DNA of 64,000 nt from Frateuria sp. Soil773 (GCF_001428405.1 NZ_LMSL01000036.1:1-64000); one strand, 5' to 3'. Positions 1 to 12,500 are shown, numbered from the stretch's first letter. Notes: generated by a model from the sequence alone, not told the origin. Numbers and translations: made by a program.

Positions 1-3000
1 CACCGATACCAGGTCGCCCTCCCGCAGTCCCTCTTGCTCGCTCCGGTTGAACGCATGCAGCTCGCGGTCGAGCATTTCCGGTTGCCAGATAGGCAGTTGC
101 TCCAACTGCTGCGTGCCGTAGTTGGCGATCTCCGCCAGGCAGGACTCGATAGCCTGAAGCCAGCTCTTTATCGTGGCCTCCTCGAAGCGGTCAGTCGCAT
201 ACTCGACAAACAGCGACAGACCCTGCTCGTGCTCCCGATACATCAAGGTGAGGTCATATTTTGAGGTTCCGGTGTCTGTCACGACCGGAGAAAAACGCAA
301 CTCTCCAATGTCGCTCTCATCGCTCGGTGCGTTCTGCAGGACCACCATGACCTGGAACAGCGGTGAATGACTGAGCTGGCGCGGCACCCCGCTCAATTCG
401 ACGATGCGCTCGAACGGAACAAGACTATTTTCGAAGGCGCCGAGGACGCTTTGTTCAACTACCGAGAGCGCCTCGTCGAGACTCATACCAGGGCGCAGCC
501 GCGAGCGGATCGGCAAATTGTTGACAAAAAAACCGATCAACGACTCCAGCCGCGGCTCGGGACGATTGGCCACGGGCGTGCCGACAACAAGGTCGTATTG
601 CTGCGAGAGCCTTGCCAGCGTCACCTGGACTCCGGCAAGAAGCATCATGAACAGCGTCCGACGCTCGCGTTTGGCCCGGGCCTGCAACTCATCGCGCAGA
701 GAAGCGGGTACCGTGATTTCGAAACTTCGACCGCGCATGTCCTGCACGGCCGGCCGAGGGCGAACCGAAGGCAATTCGAGCGAGGCCGGCGCATCCTGCA
801 ACTGCCCTTGCCAGTAGCGTTCCTGCGCAGCGACGTCGCCGGCCTCCTGGCGTCGCCGCAGCCATACCGCATAGTCCGCATATTGCAACGCAGGCGGAGG
901 CAACGGGTTTTCCAGGCCGAGGTGAGCCGCCTCATAGAGCGCACGAAACTCGCGCGCGAGTACACCCAACGACCAGCCATCCGAGATGATGTGATGCATC
1001 ATCAGCAACAATGTGTGCCGATTGGGGGATAGTCGCAGGAGATGCGCACGGAACAACGGTGCCTGGCGCAGATCGAACGTATGCGTCGAGAGGTCGGCCA
1101 GCTTCAGGTCATGGGCCGGTACATCGTCCGATTCAATCTGCTCGAGCTTGAAATCCACCTCATCCAGCACGACCTGGACCGGACCTTCGTCACCCTCGAC
1201 AAACTGCGTGCGGAAAACCTCGTGCCGTCGAACCAGGCCTACCAGCGCCTGTTCCATGGCGAGTACGTCCAATGGGCCGGTCACTGACAGGGCCAAGGCT
1301 ACGTTGTAGACCGCCGACGTGCCGTGTACCGCATCCAATACCCACAGGCGTTGTTGCGAGAATGACAACGGCAACTTTCGATCGCGGGCGACAGGGGCCA
1401 AATCGGGCAACGACGTGCATTCGGTCGCCTGCAGGTCGGCGACGGCCTTGGCAAAGCCTGACAACGTGGGTTCGCGGAACAACAAGCCCAGCGGCGCCTC
1501 GACGCGGAACCGTTCGCGCACCCGATGAAGCAGCTGCCCGGCCTTCAACGAGTTGCCGCCGAGCTCGAAGAAACTGGCATCGGCACGGCTGATGGCGGTG
1601 CCAAGCAACGCCGACCAAAGCTCGCCCATGGCACGAACGGACTCATCGTCAAGCAACCCATCCCTGGCGCCCCCTGTATCGCGCAAAAGCATCGCCGCAT
1701 CGGTATTGCCGGAAGCATCCAGCGGCCAAGGCCAGACAGGCTGGACTTCCAGCATGCGAGTGTGCCCGAAGCGATCCTTCAAGGCCAAGGGTGCTGGCGG
1801 GTCCAATGCATCTTTTGCTTCCGCAAATGCATGCAGACGATATAGCGGTGCATCCGGGCTATCCAGGCGCCAGCGATAGCGAGGTGCGACCGGGTCCAGG
1901 CCGATGCTCGCCCGCGGCCAGTCCGATGCGATTGCGGCTGCGAGGCTGGATAGGCCCTGGACCGCCGACAAGGCCAAATGACCGGACGCGCGCGCCGCCT
2001 CGACCATCGCGCTCAGGCCGCCATGGCTCATGCCGAGATCGAGCCAGATACCGAACGAAAATACCTGCACGCTGCCCGCGCCAGCGTGGCGCAACTCCGC
2101 CGCGGAGGCCTCGCAGTAAGCGTTGGCGGCCGCATAGGAGCTAAATCCGGCGCTGCCGTCCTGGCTGAGGACCGAGGAAAGCAGCACCAGCCGCAAGCCC
2201 GGATAACGCGCCGCCAACCCATGCAGGCTCGCCATGGCATCGACCTTGGGAGCCAGAAACGCCTGGATGGACTCGGCGCACTCGTTCAACGCGCGCAGGT
2301 CTGGATCGGCGAATTGGTTCAAGTGGCCGTGGCCAGCCAGATGTATCACACCTTCGAGAGCGCCGAACCCGCTCTGCTCCGCCATCATCGTGGCCGGCAT
2401 CAGGCCATCGCTCTCGCTCAGGTCGGCACGGACATAGGCTACCCGTTCGCCAAACTGCGCCAGCGCCTGCCAGGCACGAAGACGGGATGCCGCGTTGCTA
2501 TCTCCTGTCTCCGCCGCCGATTGCAGATCGTCCAGTGACACGCGCCCCGTCAGCACGACACGCCCAGTCCCGGACCGCAGCATCCAGCCCGCCAGTTGCG
2601 CCCCGATGCCGCCAAGACCACCGGTCAGAATCCAGTACTGCTGGGCGGCCAGCAACGGTTCCCGCGCCTGCTGAGGGCGCAGGGCCTTGAGCCGCTGCAC
2701 ATACCGCCGGCCATCGCGCCATGCCAGCGCGGGTTCGGAGTCGTTGGCCCAAAGAGTGTCGCGCAGCCAATGCAGGTTGCGCAGTGCCGTGGCATCGGGA
2801 TCGGTATCCAGGCTTTGTACCGTCAACCAGGAAAGCTCCGCCGCCGCCGAGCGCAGCCAAGCCAGAACGGCCACCAGCGCCGCATCGGCAGAATCGATGG
2901 CGCGAACCGGTTGGGCGCCGACCGACGCAACGATGAGGCGGATGCGCCCTTGCCCGACATGGCCATCAAGCTTACGCAGCAACCGCTGTGATTCGAGGAT

Positions 3001-6000
3001 CCGCGCCAACAAGCTCTCCGGCTTCGCAGTTGGCTCCCAGAACCATACGAGAATCTGCTCGGGGCTGTCGTCCCAATCCAAGCCATGGAGGTCATCGACC
3101 CGGATCCAGGCAGGTTCGAGCCCTGCCAGCGCGATGGGCTGCCCAGTACCCAGGCGGCCGGGCCAATTCAGGCAGCGCAAGGTTTGGACATGCGGCCGTT
3201 TCGGCAAGGCGAGCGCAGAGGCCTGCCATCGCCATTGATAGAACCACTCGGGCAACGTCCGCTCGTTGGCCAGCAGCAGGTCGACCTCGCGCAGTTCACG
3301 ATCGAAAAGGCCAGCCAGCAAATCCTTTCGAAGTTGCGCGCGCTGGATCTTCCCCAGCGAAGTTTTCGGAATGCGCTCACTCGCAAGCGGCACCAGAACG
3401 GCAGCCTGCAGCCCGAATCCTTCCAACAATTGCCTCTGGATTGCCTGCAAGGTGGTTCTGCGATCGCCACTGGCACCAGTATCCGGGCTGAAGAAGATGG
3501 CCAACACATCCGTGTCGTCGCCCGGTCGGCGCAGCGCGCAGGCCGCGGTAAACGACACCGCCACGCCATCCAACTGATCGAGGGCGGATTCCATTTCGTG
3601 GCCGGCATAGTTGATGCCATTGACGATGATGGTGTCGCTGATGCGGCCGGTCAGAAACAGGCGCCCATCGCGGATGTACCCGCGGTCGCCCGTGCAGAAC
3701 CAACGATCTTCCGTGAAACTCAACGCATTGGCATCCGGGTTGTCGAAATAACCCGGCGTGACACACCCTCCCCGTACCTGCAATTGCCCGTTGATCCCTT
3801 CCGGCACCATCTGTTGCTGCTCATCGACGATCCGCATCGCCATGCCGGCAATCGGGCTGCCGAGGCAGACTGCCTCATCGTCGTCGTCGGTCGACGCGAG
3901 CTGGAAATCGGTCAGGTAGATCGTTGCCGAGCAGGTCTCCGTCATACCCCAGGCCGGCTGCATCGCCGATTCGCGCAGACCGAACCGGCCCATCAACTCC
4001 AGGAAACGCCGCGTCGTCCGTGGCGTGAGCAGCTCGCCAGCATTGGTGATCGTGCGAAGCCGCGACAAGTCGAACCGGCGACGCCCGATCGTCTCGGCCT
4101 GGGCATTGATAAGCGCGAACGCAAAGTTCGGCGCCCAGGTGCTGGCAGCCTGATAGCGATCCAGCAGATCGAGCCACCGTACCGGATCGGCCAGTACGGT
4201 GTCCTTCTCGACGATGACCTGGCGTGCGCCAGTGGCCATCTCGCGCAAGTGGAACATGATGAAGCCGCCGACATGATCCAGCGGCATCCACGTCATCGAA
4301 GTGTCGGCCGCCGTCAACGCGTTGAGGCTCACCGCCGCCTGGACCTGGCTCAGAATCGTACGGTGCGTCTGCACGACTGCTTTGGGCAACCCCGTACTAC
4401 CGGACGTGGTGAACATCGCTGCGGGAGCATCACGTTCGACGGACACCTCGGCATACTCGGCCCCGCAGGCCAGTACTTGGGAAAGATCGATCAGCTGCGG
4501 CTGCCTTCCCTGGATGGCGGCAATCGCTTGGGGCAGTTCATGGAACAAATCTCCATTCGCTAGAATCCTGGGCTGCCCATAGCTCTGCCAGATATTTGCC
4601 AACTTGCGCAGATCGTTGTCGTGTTGTCCAAGTGTTTTGGGCAGGCCCTGGGGCATCGGCACCGCACCGGCCAGAATGCATGCCCAATAGGCGGCCAGCA
4701 ATTCGGGATTGCCGCGGACCTGCAGCACGATCAGGTCGCCGGCGCGAACTCCTAGTGCCTTCAGACCCGCGGCAGCACGGCCGGCCGTTTGCAACAGGTC
4801 GCGGTAGCTTTGCGCCAGTTCCTTTCCTTGGGCATCGACGAACAGCAACCCCTTGTCGCTTTGCGACGCTGCATGACGCAACAGTCCGGGCAGCGTCTCT
4901 GCGACGAACGGAGTCTCACAGGCGGGAGTGGCTACCAGGCTCCATGCCCGCGCCGGACCTTGATCGGACGGCGACGTTCCCTCCGGCTCGCCAAGCGCCA
5001 GCTCGTCAGTCGTCGCTGCTCGATTGCCTTTTCCAGGTTCCGAACTCGGCCGCATCGACGGCGATACGAGGTCGTCCAAATGCAGACGTGGTGCATCTAC
5101 CTTGTCCACATCGCGTAGCAACGCCGAGCGATCGTGGCGATCTTCGAGCTCGGCACGCCAATGTGCAGAGTCGGCCTCATCCCACATCCATTCCGGCATC
5201 CATTCGTCCATGACGTCACCAGTAGCAAGCCTGGCCATGGCGCGCACCACGAAGGGTAGTGGCGCCGCCAAGCCATGGGCACGGCAAATTGCCAGCGCCT
5301 CGCTGCGCCAATCACGATCGACGGCATCGACGTCCAGGGCAAGCTCCAGCAGCATCAGTCCTCGCCCCAGCGAGTCTGATCCCAGTCGACATCGTGCATC
5401 GGCGACGCCTGCGAGGCGCTTCACACAAGCCGAATAGAGCGCCGGATCCAGACGCCAGCCCAGGTACTCGCCGCGATTTTGGTTCCGCAGCTCCCAGCTC
5501 CCGTGCCCGATCACGCGTGCCTGCAGACCGGTATCCAACCAGCCTTTCCGTGCCGACGACGGGTGCAACTCGGTCAAAACCGCCTGCCCGTCCAAATCGA
5601 CGTGCAAGCTGCCATGCCCCAGCGTATCGACGCGTGCGCCTTCGTCATCCCGCACTTCGGCAGAAACCAGATCAAAGCGACCCTGTTCGCATGTCGTGTA
5701 CAGGCAGTTCTGCAGACGTACCCAACCTTCCGGCAGACAGTTCTGGAGTACCACGCAGCATTGAGGATGCTCGGCGAGCGCCTTCTGGATAGAGGCTCCC
5801 CCAGTCGCATCGCCCAGAACCAGCACACGACGCGCCAGTATGCTGGGCAGCGCTGCCAGCTCGTCTCCGCAGACCAAGTCGAGGTCCACGTCCGTCGGCG
5901 ACGTGCCCGTATGTACGATGGCGCCAGCGGCGAGGGCCGCGATGGCCATCAGCAATCCATGCGGGTGTCGTCCCAGGTGCGATACCCATACCGACTCCCC

Positions 6001-6513
6001 GTCGTGCACGCAGACCTCGCTGGCACACCAGCGCCGCAGGGCCTCCAAGCCGACGTGTATCCGGCCTTCGCCGCAATCCAGGTATAAGCCCGCTGCCCGA
6101 TCCGGCAAACATCGAACGCGCGGTCCGGCCTCGGAGAAATGGACGTGCAACGCCTTCCCTTGAGCGAACGCTGTCGAGGCCGCACGCAGCAGTTCGTCGG
6201 CTTCGAGCGCGGTGTCGGCACAAGCATCCCATGCAATCGGCTTGCTCATATCGGCCAACGTGACGCCTTGGCCTTGGGCGACCAGAATCACTCGATCCGG
6301 ATGGCCGCTTGCCGCCGCCCACAGACCCTGGTCGCCAGGCAGGCCCGCAGGCTCTCTCAGCAAGACCAAAAGCTCGTCGCGCTGGCTGCGCAACTCGGTC
6401 TTGAGCGACTCGTTCAAGGTCCCTTGAGGTGCACGGACACGCAACTGTCCTTCATGAATCCCGATCGAGATACCGCGGGCGTGCAGGCGCCAATGCAGGT
6501 CACGCGCGTTCAT
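1..6513 (-). CDS. NRPS protein with acyl-ligase-like adenylation, KR, PCP and C domains (3' end outside window)
   Basis: Open from the ATG at 6513 to the left edge with no stop, about 2170 codons, so the C-terminal part is missing. Residues 1-55 look like a TubC-type N-terminal docking domain. Residues about 60-500 are unassigned; their end weakly resembles an adenylate-forming C-subdomain without its lysine motif. An adenylation domain of the acyl-AMP-ligase type covers about 530-1090 (TSGSTGLPK, WGMTET, TGRISDTIIVNG, IPKTSLGKIQ). A ketoreductase follows at about 1130-1540 (TGGLGGIG, catalytic SS and SSYAAAN). Then come a PCP (GGNSLKA, about 1625-1695) and a condensation domain (HHIISDGWS, about 1705-2150), with a linker leading into what should be another adenylation domain. 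The start overlaps the upstream stop by 4 bp. By inference it loads a carboxylic acid, perhaps a keto acid reduced in place, and joins it to the upstream chain. The ligase substrate cannot be read from sequence. Confidence 0.9.
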   Translation of the reverse strand, partial: MNARDLHWRLHARGISIGIHEGQLRVRAPQGTLNESLKTELRSQRDELLVLLREPAGLPGDQGLWAAASGHPDRVILVAQGQGVTLADMSKPIAWDACADTALEADELLRAASTAFAQGKALHVHFSEAGPRVRCLPDRAAGLYLDCGEGRIHVGLEALRRWCASEVCVHDGESVWVSHLGRHPHGLLMAIAALAAGAIVHTGTSPTDVDLDLVCGDELAALPSILARRVLVLGDATGGASIQKALAEHPQCCVVLQNCLPEGWVRLQNCLYTTCEQGRFDLVSAEVRDDEGARVDTLGHGSLHVDLDGQAVLTELHPSSARKGWLDTGLQARVIGHGSWELRNQNRGEYLGWRLDPALYSACVKRLAGVADARCRLGSDSLGRGLMLLELALDVDAVDRDWRSEALAICRAHGLAAPLPFVVRAMARLATGDVMDEWMPEWMWDEADSAHWRAELEDRHDRSALLRDVDKVDAPRLHLDDLVSPSMRPSSEPGKGNRAATTDELALGEPEGTSPSDQGPARAWSLVATPACETPFVAETLPGLLRHAASQSDKGLLFVDAQGKELAQSYRDLLQTAGRAAAGLKALGVRAGDLIVLQVRGNPELLAAYWACILAGAVPMPQGLPKTLGQHDNDLRKLANIWQSYGQPRILANGDLFHELPQAIAAIQGRQPQLIDLSQVLACGAEYAEVSVERDAPAAMFTTSGSTGLPKAVVQTHRTILSQVQAAVSLNALTAADTSMTWMPLDHVGGFIMFHLREMATGARQVIVEKDTVLADPVRWLDLLDRYQAASTWAPNFAFALINAQAETIGRRRFDLSRLRTITNAGELLTPRTTRRFLELMGRFGLRESAMQPAWGMTETCSATIYLTDFQLASTDDDDEAVCLGSPIAGMAMRIVDEQQQMVPEGINGQLQVRGGCVTPGYFDNPDANALSFTEDRWFCTGDRGYIRDGRLFLTGRISDTIIVNGINYAGHEMESALDQLDGVAVSFTAACALRRPGDDTDVLAIFFSPDTGASGDRRTTLQAIQRQLLEGFGLQAAVLVPLASERIPKTSLGKIQRAQLRKDLLAGLFDRELREVDLLLANERTLPEWFYQWRWQASALALPKRPHVQTLRCLNWPGRLGTGQPIALAGLEPAWIRVDDLHGLDWDDSPEQILVWFWEPTAKPESLLARILESQRLLRKLDGHVGQGRIRLIVASVGAQPVRAIDSADAALVAVLAWLRSAAAELSWLTVQSLDTDPDATALRNLHWLRDTLWANDSEPALAWRDGRRYVQRLKALRPQQAREPLLAAQQYWILTGGLGGIGAQLAGWMLRSGTGRVVLTGRVSLDDLQSAAETGDSNAASRLRAWQALAQFGERVAYVRADLSESDGLMPATMMAEQSGFGALEGVIHLAGHGHLNQFADPDLRALNECAESIQAFLAPKVDAMASLHGLAARYPGLRLVLLSSVLSQDGSAGFSSYAAANAYCEASAAELRHAGAGSVQVFSFGIWLDLGMSHGGLSAMVEAARASGHLALSAVQGLSSLAAAIASDWPRASIGLDPVAPRYRWRLDSPDAPLYRLHAFAEAKDALDPPAPLALKDRFGHTRMLEVQPVWPWPLDASGNTDAAMLLRDTGGARDGLLDDESVRAMGELWSALLGTAISRADASFFELGGNSLKAGQLLHRVRERFRVEAPLGLLFREPTLSGFAKAVADLQATECTSLPDLAPVARDRKLPLSFSQQRLWVLDAVHGTSAVYNVALALSVTGPLDVLAMEQALVGLVRRHEVFRTQFVEGDEGPVQVVLDEVDFKLEQIESDDVPAHDLKLADLSTHTFDLRQAPLFRAHLLRLSPNRHTLLLMMHHIISDGWSLGVLAREFRALYEAAHLGLENPLPPPALQYADYAVWLRRRQEAGDVAAQERYWQGQLQDAPASLELPSVRPRPAVQDMRGRSFEITVPASLRDELQARAKRERRTLFMMLLAGVQVTLARLSQQYDLVVGTPVANRPEPRLESLIGFFVNNLPIRSRLRPGMSLDEALSVVEQSVLGAFENSLVPFERIVELSGVPRQLSHSPLFQVMVVLQNAPSDESDIGELRFSPVVTDTGTSKYDLTLMYREHEQGLSLFVEYATDRFEEATIKSWLQAIESCLAEIANYGTQQLEQLPIWQPEMLDRELHAFNRSEQEGLREGDLVSV

Positions 6514-9500
6514 AGAACAAACTCCTCCAGGTCGCTCACCGGCGCCTTTGCGCCCGGATCATTGCCCGCCAGTTCTTTGATGGGGCATTCGGGGTCATCT
6601 ATAGCGGTCTTCAGGCAACGCTGGTATCGATCGAGCAGAGCATGCACGCTGCTGGCCTCGAACAATTCCCGGCGGTACTCCACGATGCAGCGGATTCCCG
6701 CCTGGTCCTGGTACAGCGCCAGCACCAGATCGAACTTGGCGGTATGGGTGCTCTGGTCGATGACATCCATGTTCAGGCCACCACCGGCGGGGGCTTCGCC
6801 GGGCGCGTTCTGCAACACGAACAGGCATTGCACCAAGGGTGCGAACGCAGTGCGACGCTTGTCGACCACTGCAGACACCACTTCATCGAACGGCACATCC
6901 TGGTGCGCATAGGCGTCGAGGGCGCTGCTGCGAACCGCCGCCAGTACGTCGATGAATCGGCTGTCGGCTGCGAAACGTGTGGCAATGGCAATGGTGTTTG
7001 CGAAAAAGCCAAGGCACGGCTCGAACGACTCCGGACGATTGGCTACGGGAGTGCCGATCACCAGATGCGTCTGCCCGCTCAAGCTGCTGAGCATGGCCTT
7101 GAACGCAGCAAGCAATACCATGTACAAACTGGCGCCTTGTTGCAGGGCCAGTCGTTCCAAACGGGCGCACAGGGAAGCCGGAAGACGATATTCCTGCCGC
7201 GCTCCCTGATTGCTCTGTCGAGCCGGCCTTGGGTGGTCCAAGGGCAGTTCGAGCAATTCGGGCGCCTCGCGCAAGGCCTGCCGCCAGAACCGCAGCCCAT
7301 CGGCCCGCAGCGCCCGTACAGCATCGGTGTGCTGATACCAGGCATAATCGAGATAATCGCGTGCCAAGGCGGGAAGCGCCTTTCCATCATAGGCCTGCGA
7401 GAGGTCGGTCAGCAGATTGCCGACCGACCAGTGATCGGCGATCGCATGGTGCAGACACCCCATCAGGATATGCTGCTCGGCGTCGACGCAAACCAACGCC
7501 TCTCGATGCAATGCCTCCGACAACCATGAGAAGCCACGGCGGGCATCTGCGGCGATCAGGCGCTGGGACTCGTACGTTCGATCTTCCGTGGACAGGCCCC
7601 GCAGGTCGATGACTGGTAATGCACCCTGTAAAGCCGACAGTGACTGTCGGAGCTCGCCCTCTTGCCTGAACCAGCGCAGACGCAATACCTGATGACGTTC
7701 GCATACGCGCACCAGCGCTCGGCGCAGTCGGCCCAAGTCCAGCAAGCCGCGCAGGCGGACGACAACAGGAATGTTGTAGGTAGCGGCATCGTCCTCCGTC
7801 TCGGCCAAGAACCATAGGCGCTGCTGCTGCGGCGACAACGGATGATCCGGAAGCTCCGGCCCCTTGGGCACCAAGTTTGTCACCGCCCGTGCCGACTCCT
7901 CGGTGATGCCGACGAACTCGGCAAAGCGCCGCAAGGTCGGGTGCTCGAACAGGGCCCTGACCTCGAATTGTTGCCCGCGCCGCTCACGCAACCTGGCCAC
8001 GACTTGCATGGCACTCAGCGAATTGCCGCCGATCTGGAAGAAATCGTCGTCCAGCGAGACCTGGGTCAGGCCGAGTTGCTCGGCCCACAGGCCAGCCAGT
8101 TCACGATGCAATGAGCTGACGTCGTCGCCATCGACCATGACCGAGCCGACAGCCGTCCGTGCCTCCGCGCCCATGCTCAAGCGTCGCCAATCGGCGCGGC
8201 GCTGCATCACCCTGCCTAAGCTCACCACCACATGTGCCGGTTGCTTCGTTTCGATCAAGGCAGCCAAGGGTGCCAGTGCCTGTGCAGGCGTCAGGCCTTG
8301 GCCCATCTCGGCCACCGCCGGGTTCGCATGGGGCAAGCGGTTCCCTCCCACTGCCCGCAACTCGAAACCATGCAGGTATGCCACGACTTCGCCGGAATGA
8401 GCGATCAGGTCGATGTCGAAGCGATGTCCATGCCGGTCCTGATTACGACGAACCCAGGACCAGCACCTGGACGGAAGTGGCGCAAACTGGCGTATTTCCC
8501 TCACTGAAGCCGGAATCATGGCACCGGCGCCTTCCGGCAGCAGGCATGCAGCCAACAGACCCGTTGCACAATCGAGCAATGCCGGATGTACGCACACATA
8601 GGTCTGGTCGTGTTCGAATTCGGAGGGCAAAGCCAACTCCGCCAAAAGTTCGCCCTCGCCGACATGGATTGATTGGATCGACTGCCAGCGCGGACCCAGC
8701 TGCAGTACGCCCGAGCGATAAGCGGGCAGTACGTCTCGCACTGCTGCCGGCGTGGCGGCCAGCGTCCGTGCCAGTCGGCCCTGAATCGCCTCGACGTCGC
8801 GGGTCGAATGTATCGGTGGCGCGTCGGCCCCAGTACAGAGCCAAGCCGAGGCCAAAATCTGCGGCGGTTGATTGCCTCGACGGCGCAGGAGCTCCAATTC
8901 GGTTTCAGCGCCACGGGGAGTAATCCGCAGCTCCGCGTCAATCCCGCCGTGGGCGTCCGCGACAGCCGCTTCCAACCATTGCAGATCATGGATCGCTGAA
9001 GTTCCCGAGCCACGCAGAAACAAATCAATCATGGCCGTGCCCGGCAGAACCGGAACACCAGTCAGTACATGCTCGCGCAAGCTCCAGTCCCGCTCGCGTT
9101 GAATTCGAAAGCGTGTCTGGCCGGCTTTCGTGGCCTGGGTCCAACTTGGCGGCAGGCACGACCGATCCCACCAGCGCAAGCCGCCGCTCGTCTGCGACAT
9201 GCCGGTATCGGCCCACTGGTCCCAACTGACCGCCAGCCATTTCGCCGCGCCGTTAGCACGCGCGACAGTGTCCAGCACTGCATTAGCTGCGGCATAGTCA
9301 GCCTGTCCTGGCCCGCCTGCGGCCGAGGCCAAGGACGACACCAGCAGGACGAAGTCCAAGACATGCGATGGCGCCATGTTCAAGACAGCAAGCAGAGGCA
9401 GGATTTTTGTCCGCAATACGCGTCGAATCGCATCCTGCTCACGCGTCCGGGCAACCCCCTCGCCGGGCTGGCCCAGCGCATGCACGACACCGTGCAGAGG

Positions 9501-12500
9501 ACCGCAGGAGCCAATGAACTCCATCCAACCAGGCAAGTCGATCGAACCGGAACCGGCTATCCGCACGTCGAAAGTTACTTGCCGCGCCTGCAACTGCTGC
9601 AAGCAACGAATACGTGCGCAAGCTTCGGGATCGCCGCCCGCGTCTAGGATCGCGGCCCATTCCGACTGGGGCGGCAGTTGCGAACGGCCGACCAGGATCA
9701 AATGCGCGCCGCGTGCTTCGGCCGGCTCGGTCAGGGCCAGGACCAGTGCGCGGCCGACGCCGCCGAGGCCGCCGAGGACCAGATAGCGGCCTCCTTTCCG
9801 AAGCGCCGCCATCTTCCGCTCGCGGATCGGCAATAGCTGGAATTCCTCCTTCCAAGCCCTGCCAAATCGGATGGCGCGTTCGGTCACATCGCCGCCTTCG
9901 GCGAGCATGCGCGGCAGCACGTCGAGCGACAGGTCGGTGTCGCCATCGTCGTCGGGTAGATCCAGCAGGCGGATGTCCAGCTCGGGATGCTCCAGACCCA
10001 AGCTCCTTGCCGACGCGGCAAGTGCGGCGTGCAGCGCATTGACCCTGCCGTCGCCCAGCACATCCATGGCTGCGGTCGACAACAAGCGAAGTTGAATGCG
10101 CTCGCCGCTGTCCGAACAAAGGCGTGCAACCCGGAACAAATCCACCAGCGCCGATTCCAGGCGATCCGGCAGGTCGGCCTGAAGCATGCTGCCAGCGGCC
10201 GATTTCGGGAAAACGTAGAGCACCTGCAGCGGAAGCAGTTGAGCCGCACCTGGCGACCGGTCGGCCAGGGCATCCTGTAGCCGGTCGAGCCTGACCGCAC
10301 ACGCTTGCAGCGCTTCTCCAAGCCTCCCGGCCAAAATCGATTCTGCATCGCCGTGCACGATCAGGCGGTCAGGCTCCATGCTCGCTGCGGACTCCAGACC
10401 GATCGATGCGTCACGCTGCCAAACCGAGGCCGAAAGGATCGGACCGGATGGCCGCGAGTCAGAAGGATCCGGCACGCCCGTTTCCTCATGGTGAGGATGG
10501 GCCATGCCGCCTTCCTTCCACGCCGGCGCCGACTGCCAATCCTCGGGAACCAGATCCAACCAATGGCGCTTTCGTGCGAACGGATAGCCCGGCAAGGGCA
10601 CCCGGCGACGCCTCACCCGCCCATCAAGCTCCCCCAAATCCATTGGCAAACCCAACTGCCACAGTCCGCCCAAACTCTTGAGGAGAGCGAATTCGCCCCC
10701 CCGTGCGTCCTGCGGCAACAGCGGAAAAACCTGCCGCGCAGGCAGGCCCTGCGCTTTCGCCAAGGCGGTCAAGACCTGCCCCGCACCCACTTCGATCAGT
10801 ACCACGCCTTGGCGTTGCCGCAAGCGCTCGATGCCGCGGCCGTACTGTACCGGCGAACGCAGATGCCGCAGCCAGTACTCGGGCTGGGTCAGCTCCTGGT
10901 TCACCACATCGCCGAGTACGTTCGAAATCAGCTCGCATTTCGGAGCGTTCAGGTGCAGGTCGGCAAATGCCTTGGCGAACTCGGGCAAAACCGCTTCGGT
11001 CTGACGCGAATGGAAGGCACGCTGGACGTTCAGCCGCTTGCATACCCAGGCGCGCTCCGCCGCTTCATGCTCGAGCGCGGCGAGTGCATCGGACGAGCCG
11101 GCCAGTACGCACTGGTCGCCGGTATTGATCGCCGCCAGATCAAGATCCCGGTGGCGGGCCAACAGCTCACGCACCCGCACTTCCGGCAAGGCCAGCGACA
11201 GCATGCCGCCTACCGGCATCTTCGCCATTGCGCGGCCTCGGGCGCTGACCAGGCGGATCAGCGTCTGCAAATCGAACACCCCCGCAACCGCCGCCGCCAC
11301 ATATTCCCCAAGGCTGTGCCCGAGTACGGTGGTCGGCCGCAGGCCCATGCCCATCAAGGTCTTCGCCAGCGCATATTGGAACACCACCAAGGCGACCTGC
11401 TCGACTTCATCATCGGCACCGGCAACCACACCGGTATCGAGCAAGCGCTCCCTCACACCGGCAGGCGCGTCGGAAAGCGCATCGTCCAGCGCCTCGGCAA
11501 AGCCCGGAAACGCTCCGTACAGTGGCGCGGCCACCGCCACGGGCAAGGTGCCCTGGCCGGGGAATTGGAACGCTATCGAGGTTGGCGGCGTGGTGGCATC
11601 CACGCTCTCGGCCAGCCAGGCCTGCGTATCGTGAATCCAGCGCTGGCCCGCCGCGCCCGGGTCGTCGCTAACCAGCACGCCTCGCCAGACATGCAGATCT
11701 CGCCCGTGCTGCAAGGTTTGCGCAACGGCGTCGAGATCAACCTGTGTCGCAATGGCCGCGCCAACCGAGCGGGCCAACTGTGCCAACGCGTCTGGCGACC
11801 GCGCCGACAGGGGAAGAAGTTGATAGCGGCGGCTGCGTTTCGTGGGTTCTGGCGCCGGAGCCGATTCCAGCAGGACATGTGCATTGGTGCCTCCAATGCC
11901 GAAACTGCTAACGGCCGCCAAGCAGGCGTGTCCGGCTTCGGTTGCCAAAGGCACCGCCTCTGTCGGCACGGAAAATGCCGATTGCTCCAGGTCGATGCGT
12001 GGGTTGATGTGCTGAAAGTTCGCCATGGGTGGAACGCGGCGCTGTTCGAGCACGCCGATCGCGTTGATCAGGCCGGCAACGCCTGCGGCAGCATCCAAAT
12101 GGCCGATATTCGCTTTTACGCCACCGAGATAGCAGCGATCTCGACGCGTGGTCCTGCTCCTCTTGAAAGCGCGCTGCAGCGCCGCGAACTCGATCGGATC
12201 ACCAAGCGCGGTTCCAGTGCCATGCGTCTCGACATACGCGATCGTCGCCGGATCGATGTCCGCCAAGGCGAGGGCTGCCTCGATGACCTCGGCCTGACCA
12301 GCCACCGATGGAGCTGCATAGTCGATCTTCGCGGCGCCATCATTGTTGATCGCGCTGGCCCGGATCAGGGCCCGAATCGGATCGCCATCGGCTAGGGCGT
12401 CTTCCAGTCGACGCAATACCACCATGCCGACGCCACTGCCTTGCAACGTACCCGCTGCCCGCGCATCGAACGGGGCACACAGTCCATCGCGCGCATAGAC

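Noticed and set aside
3085-4563. Plus-strand open frame of 492 codons
   Set aside because: It lies antisense in codon register with the ligase domain of the left-end NRPS and has no domain of its own; a GC-rich shadow.
10305-12395. Plus-strand open frame of 696 codons
   Set aside because: Antisense to the KS-AT region of the 2218-aa PKS, whose catalytic motifs are clear; the plus-strand product shows no motif.
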